NCBI RefSeq assembly: GCF_042684265.1
Contig: NZ_JBHULB010000016.1
Location: forward strand, 1 to 64,000
DNA: 64,000 nucleotides
Direction: 5' to 3'
Source: Croceitalea marina
Lineage (GTDB): Bacteria; Bacteroidota; Bacteroidia; Flavobacteriales; Flavobacteriaceae
The notes beneath the pieces are model-generated. The model did not search any database. It had not been told where the DNA came from and saw nothing but the letters and a program-made list of their open reading frames with translations. The translations under genes and the position numbers were made by a program. Below, piece by piece: positions 51,935 through 60,320 of this stretch; the stretch's first letter is position 1; each line of letters opens with the position of its first letter.

Positions 51935-52663
51935 ATGGCAAAAAAAGTAATTCCATATAAAGATTCCAATTTAGACAAAAAGGCACAGGTGACCAAAATG
52001 TTCGATGCCATCTCAAAAAATTATGATGGATTAAACAGGGTTATTTCTTTAGGCATAGATACCAAATGGCGAAAAAGAGTAGTAAAACTTGTCGGTAGTG
52101 CCAAACCAAATAGTATTCTTGATATTGCGACCGGTACTGGTGATTTAGCCATTGCAATGGTAAAGACCGGGGCAAAAAAAATAGTAGGCCTAGATATTTC
52201 TACCGGGATGTTAGAAGTCGGAATTGATAAAGTGAACGAAAAAAAACTAGATAACACTATTGAAATGGTTGTTGGTGATAGTGAAAATCTAGACTTCAAG
52301 GATAATGCTTTCGATGCCATAACAGTGGCCTTTGGAGTACGGAATTTTGAAAATTTAGAAAAAGGACTTCAAGAAATTTATCGCGTTTTGGCCCCAAACG
52401 GCACTTTAGCAATTTTAGAAACTTCCGTTCCTACCAAAACACCATTTAAGCAAGGTTATACCATTTACGCCAAATATATCTTACCTGCCATCGGAAAGTT
52501 ATTTTCAAAAGACAAAGTTGCCTACAATTATCTTTCAGAATCGGCAGCTATCTTTCCTCATGGTAAAGCTTTCAACAATATTTTGGCAAAAATCGGGTTT
52601 ATAGGTATAGAGAACAAACCTCAGACATTTGGGGTGGCAACTATATACGTAGCGTCAAAATAA
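51935..52663 (+). CDS. ubiE: Demethylmenaquinone methyltransferase
   Basis: A 242-residue SAM-dependent enzyme (also named menG). It methylates demethylmenaquinone in the last step of menaquinone synthesis; flavobacteria use menaquinone as respiratory quinone. Motifs: MFDAISKNYDGLNRVISLGID, DIATGTGDLAIAMVK (SAM motif I), GLDISTGMLEVG, DAITVAFGVRNFENLEKGL and LPAIGKLFSKDKVAYNYL. It lies 4 bases before the porT-like gene, an order seen in other flavobacteria. Confidence 0.95.
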   Translation: MAKKVIPYKDSNLDKKAQVTKMFDAISKNYDGLNRVISLGIDTKWRKRVVKLVGSAKPNSILDIATGTGDLAIAMVKTGAKKIVGLDISTGMLEVGIDKVNEKKLDNTIEMVVGDSENLDFKDNAFDAITVAFGVRNFENLEKGLQEIYRVLAPNGTLAILETSVPTKTPFKQGYTIYAKYILPAIGKLFSKDKVAYNYLSESAAIFPHGKAFNNILAKIGFIGIENKPQTFGVATIYVASK

Positions 52664-52667
52664 ATAG

Positions 52668-53363
52668 ATGAAAAACTTACTTGTCTTGCTGGCCCTTATT
52701 CTGGTCACAAACAATCTTCATGCGCAGTTTAAAAAAGACCCCATCATAAATCTTCAAAATGAGGATAAGACCCTATTGAACTGGGGTTACTACCTTGGTG
52801 TCAACCAATACGATTTTCAGTTTGAATATGAAAATGACATCGGTCAAGACGTACTCGTAGACAAAACTTTTGGTTTTAATGTGGGACTCATTGGCGAAAT
52901 GCGCATCAATGAATTTGTTGATGTTAGATTTGAACCAGGTTTACTCTATTCACAGAGAATTCTTGGGTTTCCCGGCTTTACGACTGAGAATGAAGCTATA
53001 AGGGAAGTTCGATCCACTTACATTCGATTTCCACTATTACTAAAACTTAGCACAAAGCGTTTTAACAATTTTAAGCCTTTTATCATTGGAGGAGGTTATG
53101 CTGCCGTTAATTTAGGCGCCAATGAAGATAGCTTAGATGATAATAGTAGCGGCACTTTTAGAATGAAAAAGAATGTCTACGGTTACGAACTTGGGTTCGG
53201 CGTAGATTTTTATACTGAATTTTTTAAGTTCACTCCATCCATCAGAGGTGTTTTTGCCTTGACCAATGAATTGGTAGCTGATGACGACCCTAGCAGTCCA
53301 TGGACAGGCAACCTTAATGCCGTTAGAACACGCGGAATCTTTATTAACTTTACTTTTGAGTAA
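52668..53363 (+). CDS. porT: PorT/SprT-like outer-membrane protein of type IX secretion
   Basis: A 231-residue protein with a signal peptide (LLVLLALILVTNNLHAQF) and an eight-stranded outer-membrane barrel pattern (WGYYLGVNQYDFQFEYEN, GFNVGLIGEMRINEFVDVRF, STYIRFPLLLKLST, YGYELGFGVDFYTEFFKFTP, ending GIFINFTFE with the C-terminal Phe). In F. johnsoniae sprT lies near ubiE and is needed for T9SS and gliding. The call rests on this order and length; a general porin-like family label is the fallback. Confidence 0.82.
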   Translation: MKNLLVLLALILVTNNLHAQFKKDPIINLQNEDKTLLNWGYYLGVNQYDFQFEYENDIGQDVLVDKTFGFNVGLIGEMRINEFVDVRFEPGLLYSQRILGFPGFTTENEAIREVRSTYIRFPLLLKLSTKRFNNFKPFIIGGGYAAVNLGANEDSLDDNSSGTFRMKKNVYGYELGFGVDFYTEFFKFTPSIRGVFALTNELVADDDPSSPWTGNLNAVRTRGIFINFTFE

Positions 53364-53378
53364 GCCTGGCCGAAAAAT

Positions 53379-54104
53379 TTAACTGTTACTCCTAATTTCG
53401 CTGAGTACAATTGCGGTCGCGGTGGCTACATTCAAGCTTTCCGCTGTTAGATTACCAAATTGTGGTATCGTTACGCTCTTATCTATATTAGCTTTAAGTT
53501 TAGGTGCTATTCCGTTAGCCTCATTACCCATAATTAAAACTCCTGATTTGGGAAAATCTTCTTTATAAATGGAAGCTCCTTGCATGTAAGTTCCGTAAAC
53601 GGGCAAGCTAGCTTTCGCCAAAAACGGTTCTAAATCTTGATAAACCACATTTACTCGGGCGATTGAACCCATAGTAGCTTGAAGCACTTTAGGGTTAAAC
53701 ACATCTACTGTTTCATTAGAACATACGATATGTTCAATTCCGAACCAATCGCAAAGTCGTATAATGGCCCCTAGATTTCCTGGGTCTCTCACATCATCTA
53801 GCACCATCACCCAATTGCCAAAATCCACTTTTCTAGTTTTTGGCATCTGAAAAACTGCCAAAACACCACTCGGCTGGCGCAAAGCACTAATCTTTTTTAA
53901 ATCGTTTTCAGTTATATCATGAATCTCCAATTCTAGAAAATCTCCACTATATTGCTTTGTTGCATAAAGTTCAAAAAGGTTTAAATCTGAATTTAGAAGC
54001 TCTTTGACAGTCTTTAATCCTTCAACAAAAAAGAGACCGTGTTCATTTCGGTACTTTTTTTGATGTAAGCTCTTAATCAGTTTGAGTTGGTTTTTGCTAA
54101 CCAT
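53379..54104 (-). CDS. TrmH/SpoU-family RNA 2'-O-methyltransferase
   Basis: A 241-residue SPOUT enzyme. The N-terminal substrate-binding domain opens SKNQLKLIKSLHQKKYRNEH and GLFFVEGLKTVKELL. The catalytic domain has LDDVRDPGNLGAIIRLCDWF (motif 1), LIMGNEANGIAP (motif 2) and the knot motif IPQFGNLTAESLNVATATAI (motif 3). It methylates a ribose of rRNA or tRNA; the exact site is not readable. It is convergent with porT and divergent from tamL, whose promoter overlaps its 5' end. Confidence 0.93.
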   Translation of the reverse strand: MVSKNQLKLIKSLHQKKYRNEHGLFFVEGLKTVKELLNSDLNLFELYATKQYSGDFLELEIHDITENDLKKISALRQPSGVLAVFQMPKTRKVDFGNWVMVLDDVRDPGNLGAIIRLCDWFGIEHIVCSNETVDVFNPKVLQATMGSIARVNVVYQDLEPFLAKASLPVYGTYMQGASIYKEDFPKSGVLIMGNEANGIAPKLKANIDKSVTIPQFGNLTAESLNVATATAIVLSEIRSNS

Positions 54105-54123
54105 GTTAAATCATGTAATTTTA
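54093..54123 (+). promoter_or_regulatory. Promoter of tamL, giving a near-leaderless mRNA
   Basis: TTTG at 54093-54096 and TAATTTTA at 54116-54123 are 19 bases apart. The -33 box lies inside the start of the divergent RNA methyltransferase gene. The tamL ATG follows the -7 box by only 6 bases. Confidence 0.5.
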
Positions 54124-54129
54124 CCCCCA

Positions 54130-56727
54130 ATGAAGATAATAAACGTTCTTGGTCATTTCAGGGCAAAAATAGGAGTATTCTTGCTACTACTTATTTTATC
54201 TTCATGCAATGCAATTAAAAAAGTAGGCGAAAATGAATTTCTGCTCACAAAGAACACCATTTATGCAGATAGCATCAAAATAAGTGAAGACCAGGTCAAA
54301 AACCTTATTTCGCAAAAACCCAATAGCAGCCTTTTTGGTTATCCTCTTAGATTGAATCTATACAATCTTGCAAAAGAAAATCCTGATTCTTCTTATCAAA
54401 ATTGGTTGCATAGAAAAGAAAAGCGCGAACAGCGGTTAAATTCTTTTTTATCAAAAAAGCAAGTCAACCGTTTAGGAGAATCTTTCTTTGTAAAAGGTTA
54501 CAGTAATTTTTTGAAACGTGTAGGTGAGGCACCTGCAATTATAGATACCACTAAAACAAGAAAGTCTACAGAACGCTTACAGGCCTACTATGGCAGTAAA
54601 GGTTATTTTAACAACACCGCTTCTTATACCATTCTACCTAAGAAAAAAAGAAAGCGGGCCGAAATTGACTACAATGTTATTCTTGGCAAGCCCTACAGTG
54701 TCGATTCGTTATCAACCCGCATTCTGTCATCAGACATAGACTCTTTATATCTAGACAATAAAGAAGGTTCTTTTGTCAAAGAAAAAGAACAGTTTGATTT
54801 AGCTAATTTCAACAGAGAGCGCCAACGATTAACATCGGTCTTTAGAAATTCTGGTGTTTATAATTTTCAGGAAAGCTCAATAAGTTTTGACATTTTAAGG
54901 GACACTACAAAACTTAGGGATGACCAGAAAATGGATGTTCAGTTGAACATTAAAAACTTTGTCGGCTCCAATGACCAATCAAAATCGCAAGAATACAAGG
55001 TTCATCGTTTCGAAAAAATAAATATTTACGCAGATTATTTGTTTAATCAAGACATAGACTCAATGCAGTCTATTGAACACGAAGGCTATACTATTTATTA
55101 CAAAGATCGACTTCGATATAAGCCTAATGCCTTGACAGACGCTATTTTCTTTGAAAAAGATAGCATTTATAGGGATTTGGATAGAATTCGAACCCAAAGA
55201 CAGATTACCAACCTCAATACCTTCAAGTATCCGAATATCGATTTTGAGCAAGACACAATTCAATCTCGTTTGATTACGAATATCTATTTGGCTGCAAGAT
55301 CTAAATATTCTTTGGGGCTTGATTTTGATATTTCAAGATCCGACATTCAAGTAGTAGGCACGGCTTTAAGTGGCTCTGTTTTTGCCAGAAACGTCTTTGG
55401 AGGCGCGGAAACACTTAGTTTTTCAGTGAGAGGCTCCATTGGTGTTTTAAGTGATCAATCACTTTCTGAAGAAACGTTCACCTCAGAAATTGGAGGAGAC
55501 ATCAACCTTACTTTTCCTAGAATTTGGTTTCCACTGAATACAGAAAAGGTAATTCCATATTACATGTTGCCCCAAACACGATTATCTATCGGAACCAATT
55601 TTCAACAAAACATTGGTTTGGACAAACAGGTTTTTAACACTTCACTTGCCTATAATTGGTCACCATCTAACTTTGTAAAAAACACCTTAGAATTAATATC
55701 GATTGAGTTTGTTCGTAATACAAATGCCGAAAACTTTTTTAATGTTTACAATAATTCATATCAACAATTAGATGCAATTGCTGATAATTTTGATGACCCA
55801 ACAGAGTTTCCTGAACTTGCCGATTTTTTTGTAGTCGATGCCGATAATCCTGCAAATCCATTTAGACTGGGCATTCCCAATGGTACAACTGGATTTATAA
55901 ATTCGGTGACCGCAGCTGGTTTTCCCATTGATAATGAAGATCTTGGCAATGTAAGAAGTATTGAAGAACGCCAAAGACGTTTAACAGAAAACAACCTTAT
56001 TTTCTCTTCTAACTTCACTTTTCAGAAGAACAACCGTATCGACACCAATGACAATAGTTTTTATCAATACAGACTTCAACTAGAAAGTGCAGGAAACGTC
56101 TTGTCCGCCTTCTCAAGCTTTATTCCTTTTAACACCGATGATAATGGCCAAAAGCTGGTTTACGGCATACCATTTTCTCAGTATTTTAAAACCGATATGG
56201 AATACATAAAACATTGGGACTTGGATAAAGGTAGCGTTTTGGCATTTAGAAGTCTTTTCGGTCTAGCTGTACCCTATGGCAATTCGAGCAGCATACCTTT
56301 TGTTCGTAGTTATTTCGGAGGAGGTGCAAATGATAATCGTGCCTGGCAAGTGTATTCTTTAGGACCTGGAAGAACTGAAAATGTAAACGACTTTAATGAA
56401 GCTAATTTTAAGCTTGGTTTTAACCTAGAGTACCGTTTCCCGATTGTAGGAGATATCAAAGGTGCTCTTTTTGCAGATGCAGGCAATATTTGGAATGTTT
56501 TTGACAATGTAAACGATACAGAAGCCACGTTCAATGGTTTTAGTTCTTTAGGGGATATTGCTTTAGGCACCGGTTTTGGACTTAGGTATGACCTAAGCTA
56601 TTTTGTTTTCAGATTTGATTTAGGCTTTAAAACCCACAACCCGGCGCGCATTGGTTCAGAAAGATGGTTTACCGATTTTAATCTCAATGAGTCTGTCTTC
56701 AATATCGGAATTAATTATCCTTTTTAA
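54130..56727 (+). CDS. tamL: BamA/TamA-family outer-membrane lipoprotein (TamL-like)
   Basis: An 865-residue protein. The start at 54130 is chosen because it gives a lipoprotein signal (LLLLILSSCNAIKKV) and removes the overlap with the RNA methyltransferase gene. POTRA-like repeats occupy about residues 30-330 (RLQAYYGSKGYFNNTASYTI is a POTRA signature), and a C-terminal Omp85 barrel follows (RSYFGGGANDNRAWQVYSLG; FGLRYDLSYFVFRFDLGFK; final Phe). The RSYFGGG motif corresponds to the VRGF/Y loop of Omp85. TamL is the lipidated TamA form of Bacteroidota and works with TamB in outer-membrane assembly. No TamB lies in the window. Confidence 0.92.
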   Translation: MKIINVLGHFRAKIGVFLLLLILSSCNAIKKVGENEFLLTKNTIYADSIKISEDQVKNLISQKPNSSLFGYPLRLNLYNLAKENPDSSYQNWLHRKEKREQRLNSFLSKKQVNRLGESFFVKGYSNFLKRVGEAPAIIDTTKTRKSTERLQAYYGSKGYFNNTASYTILPKKKRKRAEIDYNVILGKPYSVDSLSTRILSSDIDSLYLDNKEGSFVKEKEQFDLANFNRERQRLTSVFRNSGVYNFQESSISFDILRDTTKLRDDQKMDVQLNIKNFVGSNDQSKSQEYKVHRFEKINIYADYLFNQDIDSMQSIEHEGYTIYYKDRLRYKPNALTDAIFFEKDSIYRDLDRIRTQRQITNLNTFKYPNIDFEQDTIQSRLITNIYLAARSKYSLGLDFDISRSDIQVVGTALSGSVFARNVFGGAETLSFSVRGSIGVLSDQSLSEETFTSEIGGDINLTFPRIWFPLNTEKVIPYYMLPQTRLSIGTNFQQNIGLDKQVFNTSLAYNWSPSNFVKNTLELISIEFVRNTNAENFFNVYNNSYQQLDAIADNFDDPTEFPELADFFVVDADNPANPFRLGIPNGTTGFINSVTAAGFPIDNEDLGNVRSIEERQRRLTENNLIFSSNFTFQKNNRIDTNDNSFYQYRLQLESAGNVLSAFSSFIPFNTDDNGQKLVYGIPFSQYFKTDMEYIKHWDLDKGSVLAFRSLFGLAVPYGNSSSIPFVRSYFGGGANDNRAWQVYSLGPGRTENVNDFNEANFKLGFNLEYRFPIVGDIKGALFADAGNIWNVFDNVNDTEATFNGFSSLGDIALGTGFGLRYDLSYFVFRFDLGFKTHNPARIGSERWFTDFNLNESVFNIGINYPF

Positions 56728-56742
56728 GCCTAATTATTTTAT

Positions 56743-56750
56743 TACTTTTG
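56743..56750 (+). promoter_or_regulatory. -7 box upstream of fbaA
   Basis: TACTTTTG matches TAnnTTTG and lies 34 bases before the fbaA ATG. Confidence 0.5.
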
Positions 56751-56784
56751 TTTCTTACTTAAATCGCTAACTAACAAAAATCAT

Positions 56785-57852
56785 ATGTCCCACAACATAA
56801 AACCAGGTGTTGCAACCGGTAAAGAAGTACAGAACATCTTTAATCACGCAAAAGCCAACAACTATGCATTACCTGCCGTTAACGTAATTGGATCAGACAC
56901 TATAAATGGTGTTCTAGAAACGGCGAGAGATTTAAATGCTCCTGTAATAATTCAATTTTCGAATGGTGGTGCCCAATTCAATGCCGGAAAAGGTTTAAGC
57001 AATGATGGTCAAAAAGCAGCTATAGCAGGTGCTGTTGCCGGCGCAAAACATGTTCACACCTTAGCTGAGGCTTATGGTGTTTCAGTGATTCTGCATACTG
57101 ATCACTGCGCAAAAAAGCTATTACCTTGGATTGATGGTCTATTGGACGCTAGTGAAAAACATTTTGAGGAAACGGGCAAGTCATTGTTCAGCTCACATAT
57201 GATAGATCTTTCTGAAGAACCAATCGAGGAAAATATAGCTATCTGCAAGCAATATCTTGAGCGTATGAGTAAAATGGATATGACCTTAGAAATTGAATTG
57301 GGTATTACAGGTGGGGAAGAAGATGGTGTGGACAATACAGATGTAGATGATTCTAAATTATATACACAACCAGAAGAGGTAGCTTATGCATATGAAGAAT
57401 TAAGTAAAGTTAGCCCTCAATTTACAATTGCCGCTGCTTTTGGTAATGTTCATGGCGTATACAAGCCAGGTAATGTAAAATTGACTCCAAAGATTCTAAA
57501 GAATTCTCAAGAGTTCATTTCTGAAAAATATGGAGTAGAACACAATCATATTGATTTTGTTTTTCATGGCGGGTCGGGTTCTACCGTTGAAGAAATTCGT
57601 GAAGGAATAAGTTATGGTGTTATTAAAATGAACATCGATACGGATCTACAGTACGCTTTTATGAGCGGAATCAGAGATTACATCGGTACAAAATCGGAGT
57701 ATTTAAAATCTCAAATCGGTAATCCAGATGGTGACGATGCTCCTAACAAAAAACACTATGACCCTAGGGTTTGGTTGCGTGAAGGCGAAAAGACATTCGT
57801 TGCAAGATTGAAACAGGCTTTTGAAGATTTAAATAATGTAAACACCCTTTAA
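56785..57852 (+). CDS. fbaA: Class II fructose-bisphosphate aldolase
   Basis: A 355-residue zinc-dependent aldolase that interconverts fructose-1,6-bisphosphate with dihydroxyacetone phosphate and glyceraldehyde-3-phosphate. Motifs: LPAVNVIGSDTINGVLET, ILHTDHCAKKLLPW (catalytic Asp and zinc His), EIELGITGGEEDGVDN, FGNVHGVYKPGNVKL and FHGGSGSTVEEI (zinc His and phosphate loop), then MNIDTDLQYAF. The length is that of the class IIA (E. coli-like) group. accD follows 11 bases later. Confidence 0.97.
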   Translation: MSHNIKPGVATGKEVQNIFNHAKANNYALPAVNVIGSDTINGVLETARDLNAPVIIQFSNGGAQFNAGKGLSNDGQKAAIAGAVAGAKHVHTLAEAYGVSVILHTDHCAKKLLPWIDGLLDASEKHFEETGKSLFSSHMIDLSEEPIEENIAICKQYLERMSKMDMTLEIELGITGGEEDGVDNTDVDDSKLYTQPEEVAYAYEELSKVSPQFTIAAAFGNVHGVYKPGNVKLTPKILKNSQEFISEKYGVEHNHIDFVFHGGSGSTVEEIREGISYGVIKMNIDTDLQYAFMSGIRDYIGTKSEYLKSQIGNPDGDDAPNKKHYDPRVWLREGEKTFVARLKQAFEDLNNVNTL

Positions 57853-57863
57853 TATCTAACTTT

Positions 57864-58742
57864 ATGACAGCTTGGTTTAAAAGAAAGGAAAAGGGAATAC
57901 AAACAGCGACGGAGGAAAAGAAAGACACCCCTAAAGGACTTTGGTACAAGTCCCCTACCGGAAAAATTGTTGAATCTGATGATCTTGCTAAGAACTTTTA
58001 TGTAAGTCCAGAAGATGATTATCATGTTCGCATCGGGAGTAAAGAATATTTTGAAATTCTTTTTGATGACAATAAATTTCAAGAACTTGATGAGAAACTC
58101 AGTTCAAAAGACCCTTTAAAATTCGAGGATACCAAAAAATACTCGGATCGATTAAAAGCTGCAAAAGCTAAAACCGGACTCAATGATGCAGTTCGCGCCG
58201 CTATCGGAAAATCTATGGGTAAAGACTTGGTCGTAGCTTGTATGGACTTCAGCTTTATCGGAGGATCCATGGGAAGCGTTGTTGGTGAAAAAATAGCGAG
58301 AGCTATAGATGTTGCCAAAAAGAAGAAAGTGCCTTTTTTGATGATTTCAAAATCGGGTGGAGCACGTATGATGGAGGCAGCACTATCCTTAATGCAATTA
58401 GCCAAAACCTCTGCAAAACTAGCGCAGTTGGCTGAAGCCAAAATACCATACATATCGCTGTGCACGGACCCAACTACAGGCGGCACTACTGCTTCATACG
58501 CAATGCTTGGAGATATCAATATCTCGGAGCCTGGGGCCTTAATAGGTTTCGCAGGCCCAAGAATTGTTAAAGATACCACTGGTAAAGAATTGCCAGAAGG
58601 TTTTCAGACTTCGGAGTTCTTAAAGGAGCATGGTTTCTTAGATTTTATAGCACATCGACGCGATTTAAAGAACAAAGTCAATTTGTACATAGATTTAATT
58701 ACCAATCAGCCAGTAAGAAAAGAAAAAGAGTTGGCTAGTTAG
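57864..58742 (+). CDS. accD: Acetyl-CoA carboxylase carboxyltransferase subunit beta, lacking zinc-ribbon cysteines
   Basis: A 292-residue subunit that, with AccA, transfers the carboxyl group from biotin to acetyl-CoA in fatty acid synthesis. The crotonase-like core is clear: KSMGKDLVVACMDFSFIGGS, MGSVVGEKIARAIDVA, SKSGGARMMEAALSLMQLAK and TDPTTGGTTASYAMLGDI. In E. coli the N-terminus has a four-Cys zinc ribbon. Here the aligned segment reads GLWYKSPTGKIVES and YVSPEDDYHVRIGS, with no Cys at all. Zinc is therefore not bound in the usual way. It is probably co-transcribed with fbaA. Confidence 0.95.
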   Translation: MTAWFKRKEKGIQTATEEKKDTPKGLWYKSPTGKIVESDDLAKNFYVSPEDDYHVRIGSKEYFEILFDDNKFQELDEKLSSKDPLKFEDTKKYSDRLKAAKAKTGLNDAVRAAIGKSMGKDLVVACMDFSFIGGSMGSVVGEKIARAIDVAKKKKVPFLMISKSGGARMMEAALSLMQLAKTSAKLAQLAEAKIPYISLCTDPTTGGTTASYAMLGDINISEPGALIGFAGPRIVKDTTGKELPEGFQTSEFLKEHGFLDFIAHRRDLKNKVNLYIDLITNQPVRKEKELAS

Positions 58743-58758
58743 CCAACTCTTTTTTTTT
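58727..58758 (+). terminator. Terminator overlapping the end of accD
   Basis: AGAGTTGGCT/AGCCAACTCT is a perfect 10-bp stem with a 4-base loop, followed by eight Ts. The loop contains most of the accD stop codon (58740-58742), so the hairpin lies partly in coding sequence. Confidence 0.9.
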
Positions 58759-58766
58759 AATATTTA

Positions 58767-59639
58767 CTAATTTTTCAAAAACCTTCTCAAGAATATTTCT
58801 TCACTAGAACCATCTGGCGAGGTAAGAATACCTTTTGCATCGCAACTACCATCACCAAAATCTAAACTCGCTGTAGCATCATTTCTTGTAATCTCCAATA
58901 CACCACTTACAATAAACCGGCATGATAACTCGCGCCTTAAAGGAGTGATGATTTCTTTGGTAAAAGAATTTCCAGCTCGATTGGTAAAGGTTCTTTTTCC
59001 CGTTATTAAAAAAACATTATCTCCCCAAAATCCGCTACCATAACCTTCTATCCATTCTCGCGTTCTTGTACCTTCAAAAGAAGCTGTTTCCCCATCTGGC
59101 CATGCAGCATTAAATGAGGCATTTGCAACTGCCTGAGGGTTTCCATTTTGGTTAGACCGCAAACGTAATACATCGGCACCACCCTCTACGGCAACACCGT
59201 TGAATGTAAAATTTTCAAGGGATATTGCCAATGTTTTTTGGGCCAACTCCATATCTTTAGCGTAGCTCAAATTAATGGTTCCACTAATAACATTGCCGTT
59301 TGGCAATTCGCAACCATCACCAAAATCAATAGTTTTTTCTTTGGTCGTATCCGTTACTACTGTTGTAATCGTAATACAATCGGGTAAGTAATCTGAAGAA
59401 TAATTGAACTTTGAAGTACTTGAAATTTCATCTGCTGCGTAAACATCTTCCGCTATCGAAGAAATCTCTTCAGAAATCATTTCAGATTCATCACTATACT
59501 TTAATTCAACAGTTGTAATTACCGCTTCAGCGACCACTTCTTCTTCTATCGATACTTCATCTTTACTACAAGAAACTACTGTAAATGCAGCTAATACCAA
59601 CACTTTTACCAAGTGTACTTTTCTACTATTCTTTTTCAT
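58767..59639 (-). CDS. Hypothetical lipoprotein with paired FGDG repeats
   Basis: A 290-residue protein with a lipobox (VKVLVLAAFTVVSCSKDE) and an acidic start. The mature part has two similar segments, each with an FGDGC-like motif (KTIDFGDGCELPNGNVISGT and SLDFGDGSCDAKGILTS), plus WPDGETASFEGTRTREWIEG and NVFLITGKRTFTNRAGN. These look like an internal duplication of a beta domain. A named family was not recognised. It is convergent with accD and shares its terminator region. Probably surface-exposed on the outer membrane. Confidence 0.75.
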   Translation of the reverse strand: MKKNSRKVHLVKVLVLAAFTVVSCSKDEVSIEEEVVAEAVITTVELKYSDESEMISEEISSIAEDVYAADEISSTSKFNYSSDYLPDCITITTVVTDTTKEKTIDFGDGCELPNGNVISGTINLSYAKDMELAQKTLAISLENFTFNGVAVEGGADVLRLRSNQNGNPQAVANASFNAAWPDGETASFEGTRTREWIEGYGSGFWGDNVFLITGKRTFTNRAGNSFTKEIITPLRRELSCRFIVSGVLEITRNDATASLDFGDGSCDAKGILTSPDGSSEEIFLRRFLKN

Positions 59640-59784
59640 CTTTTCTAATTTTAATGTTTGTTAATGAGGCTTAATCTGTAAATTTCAAGACGAACTAGTA
59701 TTTGCTTAAAACCTACAACAACGCTAACAATTCTTTAACGTTTGTAGTTATGACAATACAAAAGCAAAAAGGTTTAATTTCATG

Positions 59785-59819
59785 TTTGATTCTTTCTTTA
59801 AAAAAAAGAATTATCTTTG
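59785..59819 (+). promoter_or_regulatory. Promoter of rpsO
   Basis: TTTG at 59785-59788 and TATCTTTG at 59812-59819, separated by 23 bases. The -7 box matches the consensus perfectly. The leader to the rpsO ATG is about 50 bases. The rest of the 59640-59873 gap holds nothing else that I can support. Confidence 0.6.
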
Positions 59820-59873
59820 CGCCCTGATTGAGAAACAGTCAGATACATAAAAATCATTTAAAATAATATTGGA

Positions 59874-60143
59874 ATGTATTTAACAAAAGAAGTAAAAGCC
59901 GAAATCTTTAAGAAACACGGCGGCTCTGAAGGCAACACAGGTTCTACTGAAGGGCAAATCGCGTTATTCACACATCGTATCAACCACTTAACAACGCACT
60001 TAAAAAGAAATCACAAAGATTACAATACAGAGCGTTCTTTGGTTAAACTGGTAGGTAAAAGACGTAGTCTTTTAGACTATCTTAAAAAGAAAGATGTTGT
60101 AAAATATCGTGAGCTTATTAAAGAGCTGGGTATTAGAAAATAA
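59874..60143 (+). CDS. rpsO: 30S ribosomal protein S15
   Basis: An 89-residue ribosomal protein that binds the central domain of 16S rRNA. It matches the family over its full length: EGNTGSTEGQIALFTHRINH, LTTHLKRNHKDYNTERSL and LVGKRRSLLDYLKKKDVVKY. It precedes pnp, as in many bacteria, with a terminator between them. Confidence 0.98.
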   Translation: MYLTKEVKAEIFKKHGGSEGNTGSTEGQIALFTHRINHLTTHLKRNHKDYNTERSLVKLVGKRRSLLDYLKKKDVVKYRELIKELGIRK

Positions 60144-60151
60144 TAATTTAC

Positions 60152-60180
60152 GGGGAAGCTTTTGCTTCCCCTTATTTTTA
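60152..60180 (+). terminator. Terminator or attenuator between rpsO and pnp
   Basis: GGGGAAGC/GCTTCCCC with a 4-base loop is followed by a T-rich tract (TTATTTTTA). It starts 9 bases after the rpsO stop, so read-through to pnp is limited or controlled here. Confidence 0.85.
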
Positions 60181-60184
60181 CAAA

Positions 60185-60320
60185 GTCCTCTACGGAGGCA
60201 ACACAAAAAGCTACATTTAGTTTTTCATTGGTCAACACAACAACACAACCCGACCGTCCGGATGACGGTAGACCAAATGTTTAACAAGTCCTTCGCTATT
60301 AGAGGGCAACACAAAATTTT
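60185..60320 (+). promoter_or_regulatory. Structured pnp leader with hairpin and repeated GGCAACACAAAA
   Basis: The 136-base leader holds a perfect 6-bp hairpin (ACCGTC/GACGGT at 60253-60269) and two copies of GGCAACACAAAA, one near 60198 and one just before the pnp start. Pnp of gamma-proteobacteria autoregulates through a leader hairpin; whether this leader does so is inference. Confidence 0.45.
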
